A program made the translations under genes and the position numbers. A DNA stretch of 64,000 bases, taken from Simmondsia chinensis. Its lineage: Eukaryota > Streptophyta > Magnoliopsida > Caryophyllales > Simmondsiaceae. The DNA lies in assembly GCA_018398585.1 (NCBI GenBank), contig JAGTTD010000001.1:34301938-34365937 (forward strand), read 5' to 3'. Below are positions 45,310 to 55,624 of the stretch, one piece after another (positions within the stretch are counted from its first letter, which is position 1; each line of letters opens with the position of its first letter). A model generated the notes under the pieces. It searched no databases, was not told where the DNA came from, and saw nothing but the letters and a program-made list of their open reading frames with translations.

Positions 45310-47063
45310 TCATACAGGACCTATCATCGAGGAAGCTAATTGGAGTGGGAAAAATTTCGTGTTCGTACTATGCCAGTTAAATATCAAGATTATATTGTTG
45401 ATGTTCCGTCTTCTATAGCCCATCCTTGTGCTACTGCTTCTTTAGTTGACTTAGGTATTGCTTATCTATCATCAAATTTTATGTCTAATGCATGGTTTAT
45501 TAACTCTCACTCCACTTTGCTTACGGCCATCACTTCTAGTGATGAGCCACATCATTTTTCTTAGGCAGTCGAATTTGGACATTGGAGAAAGGCTATGGAA
45601 AAGGAAATTTCAGTGCTCCAACAAAACAAAACTTGGACACTTGAAGAGTTGCCATCTAGGAAATGGGCCATCGGCTCCCAATGTATGATTAAGTATAGAT
45701 TAGACGTGCCATTGAGAGCTGCAAGACTCATTTGGTCGCAAAAGCGTATACTCAGGCAGAGGGTATAGATTATAACAATACTTTTGCTCCCACTGCTAAA
45801 CCTATTACTGTTCGATGTGTTTTAGCTATAGCGGCAACTCGTAAATGGGTGATGCATCAATTAGATGTTAACAATGCTTTTCCCCATTGTGATCTTGATG
45901 AGGAAATTCATATGAAACTTCCTTGAGTTTTTGAGCGACATTATTTCGGGAAAATTTGTCGCCTACATAAGTCCTTTTATGGACTTAAACAGGCTTCGTA
46001 AAACTGGAACCAAAAATTTACTTCATGTTTGAAACAACTTGGATTTAGCCAATCCAAGTCAGATTATTCTTTGTTTACCTAATATATTGGTCCAATTTTT
46101 ACTGTTGTTCTCATTTATGTGGATGATGTTATTATTACTGGTAACAGTTTGGATCATATCGAAAAGATTAAGATGCAGGATCAACGTTTTTGGATTAAGA
46201 AACCTTGGGCCCTTAAAGTATTTCCTAGGGATAGCGGCTGCTCGTTCCAAGGAAGTTCTATTTTTAAACCAACGGAAATACACATTAGATATTCTCATTG
46301 AGGCCAATTTATTGAGTGCAAAACTCGTTTGCACTCCCATTGCTCAAAATCCTCACTTAGATGATCAAGTGGGAGAACCCATTAGTGACCCTGGATAGTA
46401 TTGTCATTTGGCGGAAGGGATGTTGTATTTGACTATTACTCGCCTTGATATTAGTTATGTAGTAAGAGTTTTGAAGCTGGTTATGTAGTATTAGTTATGT
46501 AGTATTGAGTGCAATTTTTGCATAATCATGTATGCCTCACTTAGAAGCTGCTTGTCGTGTTTTACGTTATATAAAGGGGGCGCCTGGTCAAGGGATTATT
46601 TTGCTTTCGGATTGTGATGTTACTATTCGAGCCCATTATGATGTAGATTAGACAGGTTGCCCTACTAGTGGACGTTCTACCACTGGGTTTGTGATATTTA
46701 TAGGTAATGCATCTGTGTTGTGGTGCTCAAAGAAGAAATCTGTGGTGTTATGTTCTTCGGCTAAAGCAGAGGATCGAGTCATGGCCATTGTTACTAGTGA
46801 GTTCGTATGGTTATAGCGATTGATGACTGATCTTGCACCTATTTGTTTTGTGATAATCAAGCAGCTCTTCACATTGTTTCAATTCTAGTTTTTCATGGGA
46901 GAACGAAACATATAGAATTTGATTGTCATTTTGTTCTTGAAAAGTTATTCGCTAAAGAGATTTTGACATCCTTTGTTTGGTCAGAGGGACAATTGGCGAC
47001 ATTTTCCCTAAGGCACTCGATTCATCTTCATATTCTTCTTTTGTCTGCAAGTTGGGCATCGTA
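45310..47063 (+). pseudogene. Copia 2 pol relic: linker, RT, RNase H (integrase deleted)
   Basis: Starts at the linker FRVRTMPVKYQDYIVDVPSS, which in copia 3 lies about 430 residues after the protease-end motif that immediately precedes it here. The zinc and catalytic integrase region is therefore gone. RT follows: EKEISVLQQNKTWTLEELPS, AEGIDYNNTFAPTAKPITVR, HQLDVNNAFPHCDLDEE, LIYVDDVIITGN (46110-46145). RNase H follows with [12 protein letters not shown] and [11 protein letters not shown] (46843-46950). Multiple stops and frameshifts break it. A short local duplication of TTATGTAGTATTAG-like text occurs near 46455-46505. Confidence 0.9.
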
Positions 47064-47091
47064 AATCTACATGTTCCAACTTGAAAGGGAT

Positions 47092-47445
47092 TGTTGAATA
47101 CTTAGTATTTTCTTGTATTTTTCATGTATTTTTATATTGTATTTAACTAGCTAGTATTTACTTTAGACATGCACTTAATTAAACGTAGTTAAGGGTGCAT
47201 TTCCTCTTCCTATTTTGATGCTAGTAACTGGCCCCTCTTTACACCACCATCAATGGGGTCTCTTGAATTTTGATATAATTAGCTTAGGATTATTTTAGAT
47301 TTTCTTAGCGCTTTGACTCTTCATATGCTGGTGATGTATATAAATAAGTTAGCTATTTTCTTAGTGCAATCATCCAAAGTTCTCATTCTTCAAGTGTTCT
47401 TCTTAATTTGTTGTGTTGTTAATTTTATTTAGTTATATTTTTACA
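47092..47445 (+). repeat. 3' LTR of copia 2 (354 bp)
   Basis: TGTTGAATACTT...TTTTTACA, directly after the purine tract CTTGAAAGGGA. It contains GATGTATATAAATAAG (47331-47346), a TATA box, so this LTR retains the promoter half that the 5' LTR has lost. Confidence 0.92.
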
Positions 47446-47935
47446 GCTAACCCGATTAGCTGAAAATATGAGATAATATGAATATCAAATGATCCAACGC
47501 GGTAGTCAGCATAATCTGACTCTAAAATCAAATAAATCGAACTCAAAGTGAATCGCTCCAACTATAATAATTCGAATTAATATGAAGTGCTTCGCCCAAA
47601 ATCTGCAAGTAGCTTATTTTTTTTCCCGATTATGTTTCCTTTTCTCTCTCTCCACCAATCCTTGAACCTGTGGCCCTTTGCAAAGGTCATCACCTCCCTT
47701 ATCATCAGGACACGGGCGAAAATCTGACCTCAACTAATTCAAAACTCGAAATACTGCAACTCGACTTACAAAAAACTCATGACAACTCGAAACATTATGA
47801 AATTATAATTTCAACCTTCAATTACTTTGATGAAATAAACAGTAAAATTTCAATTCGATTAGAATACCAATTCCATAATTGAAATTAAAATTACAAATTC
47901 ACAGTTCAATTTCAATTACATGCTACAAATAAGCC

Positions 47936-48641
47936 TTCTGAGATTTCATGGGACGTTGGAAGAAATTGGGTGCATGTGAATAGGGAAAAAATGTCACTAT
48001 TTGATGCTTACAAAACCTAAAACCCCCCACGTTGCTCCGTTCAAATGGGATTGTGTCCGGCACTTGGCCACTCCACTATTCTTCCCCCACCATTTCAAAT
48101 AATACCAAATGAAAATTATTTTCAAACTAACTTTAAATAAAAATTAATTTTTCCAAATAACATCATGTCATGTTTAGGCACTGTTTAATTCTTCTTTTCA
48201 TACTTTTTTTTTCAAAAATACATATTATCATCTTTTAATATTTTTTATATTCAGTGTACAGTTTTCAATATATACACGCACATGTGTGCATGTATTTTTA
48301 ATATTTAAAATTTATAATATTTTATAAAATAATTAAATTATTTATACACAAATTTAATTTATAAAATTTAATTTCGTCTATTTATTATAATTACAAAAAC
48401 ACAAATTAAAAAAAAAAACATACAAGCATGTATTGATCCTGGCACAGTTCAAAAAAAAAGATACTGTGCATTGGAATTCAATTTTTTTGAAAAAATTAAA
48501 AAAGAACAAAAAGAGAATAAGAAATATCGAAAGAAAATATCAAAGATAATGTGTTCGGTAATAGTTTTCTTGAAGAAGTTTGCCGTGGAAATACTTTTTC
48601 ATTTGTTATTTCTGGCATTGGATTGGCCTAATATTTTGTAC
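47936..48641. other. AT-rich gene-free segment
   Basis: Very A/T-rich from 48100 to 48450 with several A or T runs. No gene or defined repeat. Confidence 0.5.
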
Positions 48642-49436
48642 AACAATTAATCTAAAAGTAATACAAATACATGTCAACATATTAAAAAATAATCCAACTA
48701 TATTTTCTAATAAAAAAATAACTCAACTCTAATTTTTTTTTACCAAAAAATAACCAAACTCTAACTTTTCTACCAAAAAATAACCAAACTGTAAAATTAA
48801 TCTAAAACTAACCCAATTCTAAAAATTTCATTTACAAAATACTGAGCTGTAGTACTCCCACAATATATGTTTCTTCTACGTATTTTTGATTGGCTTGTTC
48901 TTTATAGGTGGTCTCATTCAGTAAACGAGTTCAGCGAGCATAGATATGCAGCTCGGTTAGATAAATAATTCTAATATTGAGCTTGTCTCATTTAGTTAAC
49001 AACGCTAAGCCGAGTCAATCAAACTGTGATTCAGTGCGGCTCATTTGCGGCCCTAGTTCTCTGGTTGCATTCCTCGGTTGTTTTGCTTGTGTTTTGCCCC
49101 GCGATACCGCCTTTTTGTGGGGTTATACTCAATTATCGGAAAAACGTATTTTTAGTTTAGTTAGGTGAGAAAAGAAATCAAACCAAACCAAAAACACATA
49201 GATTAAAAATATATTGTCGGAGCGTCATACCACATGCCATACTTGGCCATCAATTCATATTTTTTAAAAAATTAATTTTAGAGTTTGGTTATTTTTTGTT
49301 ACAAAAGTTAGAGTTGGGTTATTTTTTGTAAGAAAGTTAGAGTTTGTTTATTATTTGTTAGAAAATAGAGTTGGATTATTTTTTGATATATTGATATATA
49401 ATTAGATTATTTTTAGATTAATTGTTATATTTTTTA
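48642..49436. mobile_element. Foldback-type element with tandem repeats in its arms
   Basis: The left arm (48642-48835) and the reverse complement of the right arm (49250-49436) match: AACAATTAATCTAAAA at the ends, then AAAAAATAATCCAACT, and four successive units of about 30 bp (AAATAACCAAACTCTAACTT type). The intervening 415 bp holds a hAT-like MITE (48905-49055). No coding sequence. The flanks share only a short ATATTTT, so the target duplication is uncertain. Confidence 0.75.
48905..49055. mobile_element. hAT-like MITE inside the foldback element
   Basis: The ends are TAGGTGGTCTCATTCAGTAA and, inverted, TAGGGCCGCAAATGAGCC. The flanks begin GTTCT on both sides (48897 and 49056), consistent with a decayed 8-bp duplication. 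The body has GAGCTTG and CTCGG motifs as in the other copies of this class. Confidence 0.6.
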
Positions 49437-50410
49437 TTAATTAATTTAGTACTTTAGACTTTGCTAGTAGCAGTTGGACTAATGTTGACTAATTGAAAAG
49501 TGAACAAATGAGAGCTGGCAAGCACTAGGCTCAACAAGATTTAGCATGATACGGAATTAGCGAGACCAATATAAAATTCAATGATAACTTAATATATGAC
49601 TTACTTTTTTTATGGTGTATTATAAGAATAATAAGAAAATATTATGTTGTGGAGTATTTGCAAAAACGAGTTTTCTTATATTTTTACTTTTTATATTCTT
49701 TCTTTATCGCTAAAAATTTATTTGATTTAGACTGTTCAGGTTTAACTAAAATTTTCTATTAGTTTAAGGTTATTCCAATTATTTAGACATCCTATTTTGA
49801 TTAGATTTGATTTAGATTTACTTAAGATTTCGTAGATCTTTTTGGATTTACGATATTAATATAACCTTTATATACCATATGAAGGGAACCTTTTAAATCA
49901 ATTGAATACAAGAATTTAACAGTAGCACTTTAAAGAGCACACCCATAACTAAAATAACACCCACCAATTTTAAATAGCAAACAACCAATAGTTGTGATCT
50001 AGAAACACCATGTTTGGCGAGTACGTATGCTTGACTGCGCCCTTTTGTTCTATTATATAGAAAATGAGTGAAGCCTATAGTGTAGAGGACACTAAAGATG
50101 GTTTCAGTGTCATTAAACTAGAAAGCAAGGTGCTACGGTTTCTCTTTCGTGAAGTTGCAACAAACTGCATTAGTTGAATATGAGTCTATTAACAACTCTT
50201 TGTTTCAAAGTGCTTCTGTCTCAGCTGAGATCTCTAATACGAAATCAATTTCCTCTATGTATGCCAGTTGAAGTGATTGATTTTTGTCCGGCAACTAGAT
50301 AGACAACTCTCAATATAAAATTGGTGCATCCATCGTAGTGGAGCCCAAGAAAGCCCACAACAGTAGGAAAAAGAGAAACACAGTACTATAACAATACCCC
50401 TAAAAACCTG
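49437..50410. other. Gene-free segment
   Basis: No gene, RNA or defined repeat seen. Confidence 0.5.
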
Positions 50411-51720
50411 GATGCCTTTTTTTGGTAATTGACCTATTTTGGAATTTTGTTAAGAAAAGGAAATGAAAGGTACAATCTTTACAATCTAGTCCTGAGATTC
50501 TAAGCATACACGCCAACCCAACACGCGCAAAACACCAAGACACAAAAACACCAAACACCAAAAATGCCTGAACACATAAAACACCTGAAAAACACCTAAA
50601 CGCGAAAACACCGAAAACACCAACAGACATCAAAACAAAACACCAAAAACAAACAAATGCAGACAATCTCACGACTCAACAGGAAGAAGAAGATGCACCA
50701 CTCAAATCCAAGCGGAAGTTGCAACCTGATCCCTAGCCAAACGAAACAGGGACCATTTATAGGGCTGCAATCCAAATGGCCACATCAATGAAGGAGGCAA
50801 ACGGCGGCGTGGGAGGGAGCCCGACAGCCGAAGGGGTCAGCAACGCTGAAGCAGGAGCACGGTGACACAAAGCAAGAGAAGGACCAAGATACGGGCAAGC
50901 CACGATGAAGAAAGGACTCGGCGGAGGAGCAGAACCTAGGTGTTGTGGGGAACATTCAGGGGAGAAGAAGACAACAAGCAAGGGACACACACGACATCTC
51001 ACACCCAAAGCGTCCACAACTGACACAGGCCCAACACTCACTCCGGCCAAGAACCCCAAACCAAACAAGCCCTAACCCAAACCCAAAATGATCGAGTGAA
51101 AGGGCACACGAAGGGGAGGAACCTCAGTGGCAGAGAAGGACACATCCCGAACACGGCAAACATGGCAAGCCGGAGAGACCCCTCATTTTAAGTACCTTTA
51201 CGCGAGTGGCTCCTAACGACCCATCACCCGCACTCACAAACCAGAATGTTTGAATGACCCAACCCAGACAGGACCCAGAACCTTACCTTGAGCCACCTTG
51301 TCAACAGTGACCGGCGACGAAGGCGGCGGTGGGGGACAACCACAGTAAAACAGGGGCGAGGTACAAAATGGCAAGACTCCGACCCATTACCTCGGACGGA
51401 CAGCACAGGAGAAGGCCCACGGTGGTGAGATGGGCAAACGGCGGAAGAAGAGATCCGGCTATAGAGATCCCGGTGAGGAAGGCAAGGCCAACTGAGCATC
51501 CCAACAAACACCAAAACACGGCAAGACACGGCGGACACAGGGGGTGCATGGCGAAGGACCCACGCAACAAGACACTGGAAACCCTGACAACCGAGGGTGG
51601 AACACCAAGCGGACGGTGGAAAATGCCAAGAGAGAGAGAGGGTGACCCAGAACTCCGACCTGGGCTGAGAAGCGAGCAAGAGCCAAACCCACCGCACAAA
51701 TCAAAGGAGACAAGATATAA
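50411..51720 (-). mobile_element. Probable L1-type LINE 3' region, GC-rich
   Basis: On the minus strand the segment ends in ATTGTAAAGATTGTACCTTT, a T-rich stretch and a short poly(A) (T run at 50415-50423 on the plus strand), the layout of a plant L1 3' end. The preceding 50500-50660 is serial GGTGTTTT/GTGTTTTGG sequence similar to 40500-40640. From about 50700 to 51700 it is GC-rich with long open frames on both strands (minus 51224-51697, 51301-51699, 50757-51068; plus 51329-51733). None shows endonuclease, RT or any other motif I recognise, so these frames reflect composition or an unrecognised untranslated region. Confidence 0.45.
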
Positions 51721-52426
51721 TTTTAGGGTTTAATATGAATTGTAATCAATATGAGAAAGAAAGAACAGAAATTAGGGAGAAAAGAATGACTGTTATTATA
51801 AATTTGCATAAAATCATACTAGCTCACAATACAAGCTTTTATATGACTTCTAATTACAAATCAGCTTTCACACTAACTAACAATTGCTCCAATCCTAATT
51901 GAAAAGCGCGGCAAAATAATTGAATTTTTGGGTTTAATTTGGCATGTGCAGCTCACATTATTGGCTTGAATTGTTACTTGTTGCTCACGTGATTGGGATT
52001 CCAGTAAAACACTCCCATCCGATTTTGCATTTTTGAACACAATCTTAATCTTAAAGTCAATGTCCAAAAGGCTACAAAAGCAAAATACATGGCAGCTTTT
52101 CTAAAATTTACCCAAAAAGTAATTGATAATAGTGAACAAACACGAACATAAGAAATTGTTAAGGGTAAAGCCAAAAAAATAAAAGAAAATTGTTTTAAAT
52201 ATAACATTTACGGTGGAGGTGTGTGCTTAGTGGGGAAAGCAATGATAAGGGAATGGAATTTTGGACGCAAAATTTTTTCCCGAGGTTGGCCACGAAGAGT
52301 ATCAAAACTCGGAGTATGTTGCATGGTTGCGTCTCACATGGGTCCCTTTCAAATAGTCAGTCGGATTCAAGTATTCCGCTCAGGAATTAGCTAAGTGCTA
52401 GACATGGACCATGATAATGCACATGA
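51721..52426. other. Gene-free segment
   Basis: No domain was found in the short minus-strand frames. It ends at the TAAAT duplication of the next element. Confidence 0.5.
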
Positions 52427-52431
52427 TAAAT

Positions 52432-52964
52432 TGATGCAGCCCGTGCTTGAGCTTGGCGGATACAAGTTGGCTGGTATGAGTAGCTAGTATGGAAGCACAT
52501 ATGACAAGTATCCAAGTTTGACGCAGTCGGCAACGGGTTGGCGGCATAAGCTTAGCGGAAGAAGAGATGCGCCCGTTAAGGCTTGGTGGGAGGCTTGGCG
52601 AAGGCGGGACACGCACATGCAGCCTGGTAGGCTTGGCGTTGGCGGGATTCAAGGAATGACAGGCGGCGGGACAGGCAGGATTTTGAATTAAGTTGATTTC
52701 TTTCCTTATTTGTTGATATATTTCCTTGTTTGTTGTAAGTTCGATTTCTTTCCATATTAACATCTCCTCTATATAAAGGAGAGGTAGCTAGGGTTCAGGG
52801 GAGCTAATATTCAGATTTTGAATTCATATTTTGTACACTCTTTTCTCGAGTTGTGAGAATCGAGTTTATTTTTTCCTCTTTGTTTTTATTAGTATTTAAT
52901 AAAACTAAAGGGAAATCCGTTAAACCTTCTTGTACCCCTATTTTCCCACTATCGCGTCGTATCA
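52432..52964 (+). repeat. 5' LTR of the plus gag-protease element (533 bp)
   Basis: TGATGCAGCCCG...CGTCGTATCA. It contains CTCTATATAAAGGAGAGG near 52770-52787, a TATA box followed by the start of the transcript region. Confidence 0.93.
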
Positions 52965-52980
52965 GTCGGTATCAGAGCTT
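52965..52980 (+). promoter_or_regulatory. Primer binding site (plus gag-protease element)
   Basis: GTCGGTATCAGAGCTT directly after the LTR. It keeps the GGTATCAGAGC core of the tRNA-iMet site. Confidence 0.9.
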
Positions 52981-53110
52981 AGAACGACTTCTGAGATGGC
53001 CGTGCACGACAAAGGAACACCACCATCAAAGACATTTATGACCGTGATCGTCAACTGCAAGCCGAGCGGAGGATAGAAGATTTGGAGGAGAAATTGAGGC
53101 GAATTGAGCG

Positions 53111-53925
53111 TTGATTCAACTGGGGGCAAATCCCGATCATGCACTAGTAACCCAGCCCCAACGCCCATCAACATCGAGTGCAACAGGAGAAGAGGCGGAT
53201 GAAGGCATCCAAAATCCGTTCCTGGACGAGGAGCTACGGGATCCAAGGCCCAGGAAAAATCGCATCAATACCGGCTACATTGATGATTGGGTTAATCAGA
53301 GGCGTGAGTCTGGTCTTTGGGTTGAGATACCGGAGTCTGATGGAGGAAGACCCCTGAAGGAGTTCTGGGACTGGTTGGTGGCTGTAGAGGAAATCCTTGA
53401 GTTTAAAGGGGTTCCGGAGAAGAAGCAGGCGCCATTAATCGCTATCCAGCTTCGGGGAAGGGCTGCCGCCTAGTAGCAATAGTTGAAGCACTCATAGTTT
53501 CGACAAGGAAAAGCGAGAATTGAGACATGGGGGAAGATGAATAAACAATGAGAGGCTCCTTCTTGTCTCTTAATCGTGCCAAAATCATGTATCAGCATCT
53601 CCAGAGCTTACACCAAGGTTCGCGGGCTGTGGTGGAGTACACATCTCACTTCTACTCCTTAATCGCCAGAAACGACTTGGTTGAATCGGAGGAACAGTTG
53701 GCAAACAGGTACATTGGCGGGTTGAGAGAGTTGATACAGGAGGTGTTGAATATGTTTGACATCTTCTCTGTCTCAGAAGCAAGTCAGAGGGCAATGGTTG
53801 TTGAGAAGCAACAGAGACCTCATAAAGTTGGCGGCATTGGGAAAGCCCAAAAAAGTATACGTGACAAGGTTCAGCTATCAACCAACTCGGATTCGCGAGG
53901 GTCTTTATATCAAGGGACTCCATGA
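53111..53925 (+). pseudogene. Chromovirus-type Gag (plus gag-protease element)
   Basis: Two frames: 53111-53473 with NPFLDEELRDPRPRKNRINT, WVEIPESDGGRPLKEFWDWL and EEILEFKGVPEKKQAPLIAI; and 53548-53925 with NRAKIMYQHLQSLHQGSRAV, VEYTSHFYSLIARNDLVESE, QLANRYIGGLRELIQEVLNM and SEASQRAMVVEKQQRP. These are the N-terminal and core parts of a Ty3/gypsy Gag, the particle protein. A stop at 53471-53473 and further lesions to about 53548 separate them. No CCHC zinc knuckle is seen; the sequence passes straight to the protease leader. The upstream start (before 53111) is unclear. Confidence 0.88.
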
Positions 53926-54016
53926 AGAAGTTGGCGGGATCATTGAGGAAAAGGCTACCGACAAGTTGGTGCCACATGACAAGGAGGCCATTGCAGAAGA
54001 TGAGGGCTAGCTACTG

Positions 54017-54480
54017 GTGGTTAGGCGCACTTGTTTCATGCCGAGGACAGGACAGGGAGACGATTGGCTAAGGAGTAGCATCTTCCAAACAATATGCACA
54101 GTTGGTGGGAGTGTATGCCGCCTGGTGATCGACTTAGGAAACTGTGAAAACATCATCTTCGAGGAAGCTGTGGAGAAACTTGGGTGGAAGACGAAAGATC
54201 ATCCTAACCCGTATATGTTGTCTTGGCTCAAGAAGAGAAACCAGATAATCGTCTCAAAACAATGTTTGGTTCACTTTTTAGTTGGGGCGAAGTATAAGGA
54301 CGAGGTGTGGTGTGATGTGGTAGCTATGGATGCTTGTCATTTGCTATCGGGATGGCCATGGCAATTTGTTAGGGGCACAACCCATGATGGACAACGAAAC
54401 ACCTATAACTTTGTGTTTTGGGGGCACAAGGATTGTCTTACTGTCCAAGAAGGACGAAGCCCCACAACCAGAGGAAGATA
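54017..54480 (+). pseudogene. Retropepsin-like domain (plus gag-protease element)
   Basis: In chromovirus order: VVRRTCFMPRTGQGDDWLRS, IFQTICTVGGSVCRLVIDLG, NCENIIFEEAVEKLGWKTKD, LVHFLVGAKYKDEVWCDVVA and MDACHLLSGWPWQF. The expected catalytic D-S/T-G reads D-L-G, which would be expected to impair catalysis. An open frame runs from 54017; a shift near 54390 leads to a downstream frame (54330-54677) carrying the usual post-protease TLCFGGTRIVLLSKKDEAP. The RT that normally follows is missing. Confidence 0.88.
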
Positions 54481-55074
54481 ATAACCTAACGTTCCCGGAT
54501 AAGGTATTGTTGGCCAAAGACATTGGCAGAAATAGGGATACAACCATACCAGCAGAGGAAACGCACCAAGCAACGAAGAGTCAAGAGGCGCCACGAGCTG
54601 TGGTGGCAGTAGAGACAAACTTGCAGAGGAAGAGTCAGATACTGGGAGGAGAACCACCAGGTATGCCCCAAATTTAATTGATCCTTGAGTTGCTTCTGGA
54701 TTACAAGCCTCAAAGACTCACGGCACCATTGACACCACAAAGGGATAAGACATGGCGGGAGTGTGTTGGTGGCAAATCCAACATTGTGGGGTTCAGAATC
54801 TCCAAGATACTGGCAAGAATGAGTCAAGCACTTCGATGGCCAATTCGAGGTCGGATTCTTTCCTATCCGGGGACGATGATGCCGCCCACACTGTGGCGGG
54901 ACAGACTACATCCCGACAATTGGCAGAAGAAAACAAAAGCACACCCCGAGAGAAGCATGGCATATGAGAGGTAAGAGAGATTGGCGGATGGTGTCACTCA
55001 ACTCTACTTAGTAAGAATAATCTAGAAGATCCATCGGCGAATGCGAGGGCGAATTCTCCCCAACGCAGAGAGGA
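54481..55074 (+). other. 3' internal region of the plus gag-protease element
   Basis: After the post-protease linker, acidic and glutamine-rich frames run to about 54990 without RT or integrase motifs. The sequence ends in the purine tract bordering the 3' LTR. Confidence 0.7.
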
Positions 55075-55619
55075 TGATGCAGCCCGTGCTTGAGCTTGGC
55101 GGGTCCCTTGGCGGATACAGGTTGGCAGGTATGAGTAGCGGGTATGGAAGCACAGCTGACAAGTATCCAAGTATGACGCAACCCCCAATGGGTTGGCAAC
55201 ATAAGCTTAGCGGAAGAAGAGATGCAGTTGTTAACGCTTGGCGGGAGGCTGGGTGAAGGCGGGAAGCACACATGCAGCCTTGGAGGCTTGGCGTTGGCAG
55301 GATTCAAGGCGTGACAAGTGGCGGGGCAGGGGGGATTTTGAATTAAGTTGATTTCTTTCATTATTAGTTGATTTCTTTCCTTGTTTGTCGTAAGTTTGAT
55401 TTCTTTCCATATTAACATCTCCTCTATATAAAAAAGAGGTAGCTAGTGTTTAAGGGAACTAATTTTCAAATTTTGAATTCATATTTTGAACAGTCTTTTC
55501 TTGGGTTGTTAACATCGAATTTATCTTTTCCTTTTTATTTTTATTAGTAATTAATAAAATTAAAGGGAAGTTCATTGAACTTTCCTGTACCCCTATTTTC
55601 CCACTATCGCGTTGCATCA
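55075..55619 (+). repeat. 3' LTR of the plus gag-protease element (545 bp)
   Basis: TGATGCAGCCCG...CGTTGCATCA, the partner of 52432-52964, with the TAAAT duplication directly after. Confidence 0.93.
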
Positions 55620-55624
55620 TAAAT

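Larger units (their letters stand above)
40266..47445 (+). mobile_element. Old Ty1/copia element (copia 2) carrying a gypsy insertion
   Basis: LTRs start TGTTGAATACT(A/T)AGTATTTT at 40266 and 47092; the 3' LTR ends TTTTTACA at 47445. Flanks TCTAA (40261-40265) and GCTAA (47446-47450) fit a 5-bp duplication with one change. The purine tract CTTGAAAGGGA precedes the 3' LTR. Coding remnants of Gag, zinc knuckle, protease, RT and RNase H follow in order, but most of the integrase region is missing. A gag-protease gypsy element (41306-44424) interrupts gag. The 5' LTR is disrupted after about 40472 by an L1-like tail. Confidence 0.9.
39749..47935. mobile_element. Harbinger-like element split by copia 2
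   Basis: The outer parts 39749-40265 and 47446-47935 are the two ends of one element related to 8514-9482. The left part has GGAATTAG/GGAATTGC motifs followed by serial AATGACCC/CTCGAAA motifs. The right part continues these and ends with dense GAAATTAAAATTACA and TCAATTTCAATTACA motifs and GCTACAAATAAGCC. Read inverted, that end gives GGCTTATTTGTAGC, akin to the GGCTCTATTTGG terminus. Copia 2 separates the halves. Outer limits are approximate and a TTA/TAA duplication was not confirmed. Confidence 0.6.
52432..55619 (+). mobile_element. Gag-protease gypsy element lacking RT and integrase (plus copy)
   Basis: Complete structure, 3,188 bp: LTRs 52432-52964 and 55075-55619, target duplication TAAAT (52427-52431 and 55620-55624), primer site GTCGGTATCAGAGCTT at 52965-52980, and a purine-rich tract before 55075 (CGCAGAGAGGA). 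The interior encodes a chromovirus-type Gag and a retropepsin-like domain, then goes straight to untranslated sequence and the 3' LTR. The whole polymerase/integrase region is absent, as in the minus copy 41306-44424. The LTRs differ by roughly 10-12%, including a 12-bp length change near 55105, so the insertion is old. Confidence 0.95.

Noticed and set aside
51224..51733. Host gene on either strand (157-, 132- and 134-codon frames)
   Set aside because: Overlapping frames on both strands of a GC-rich block, no recognised motif, no conserved start context, and next to a LINE tail.
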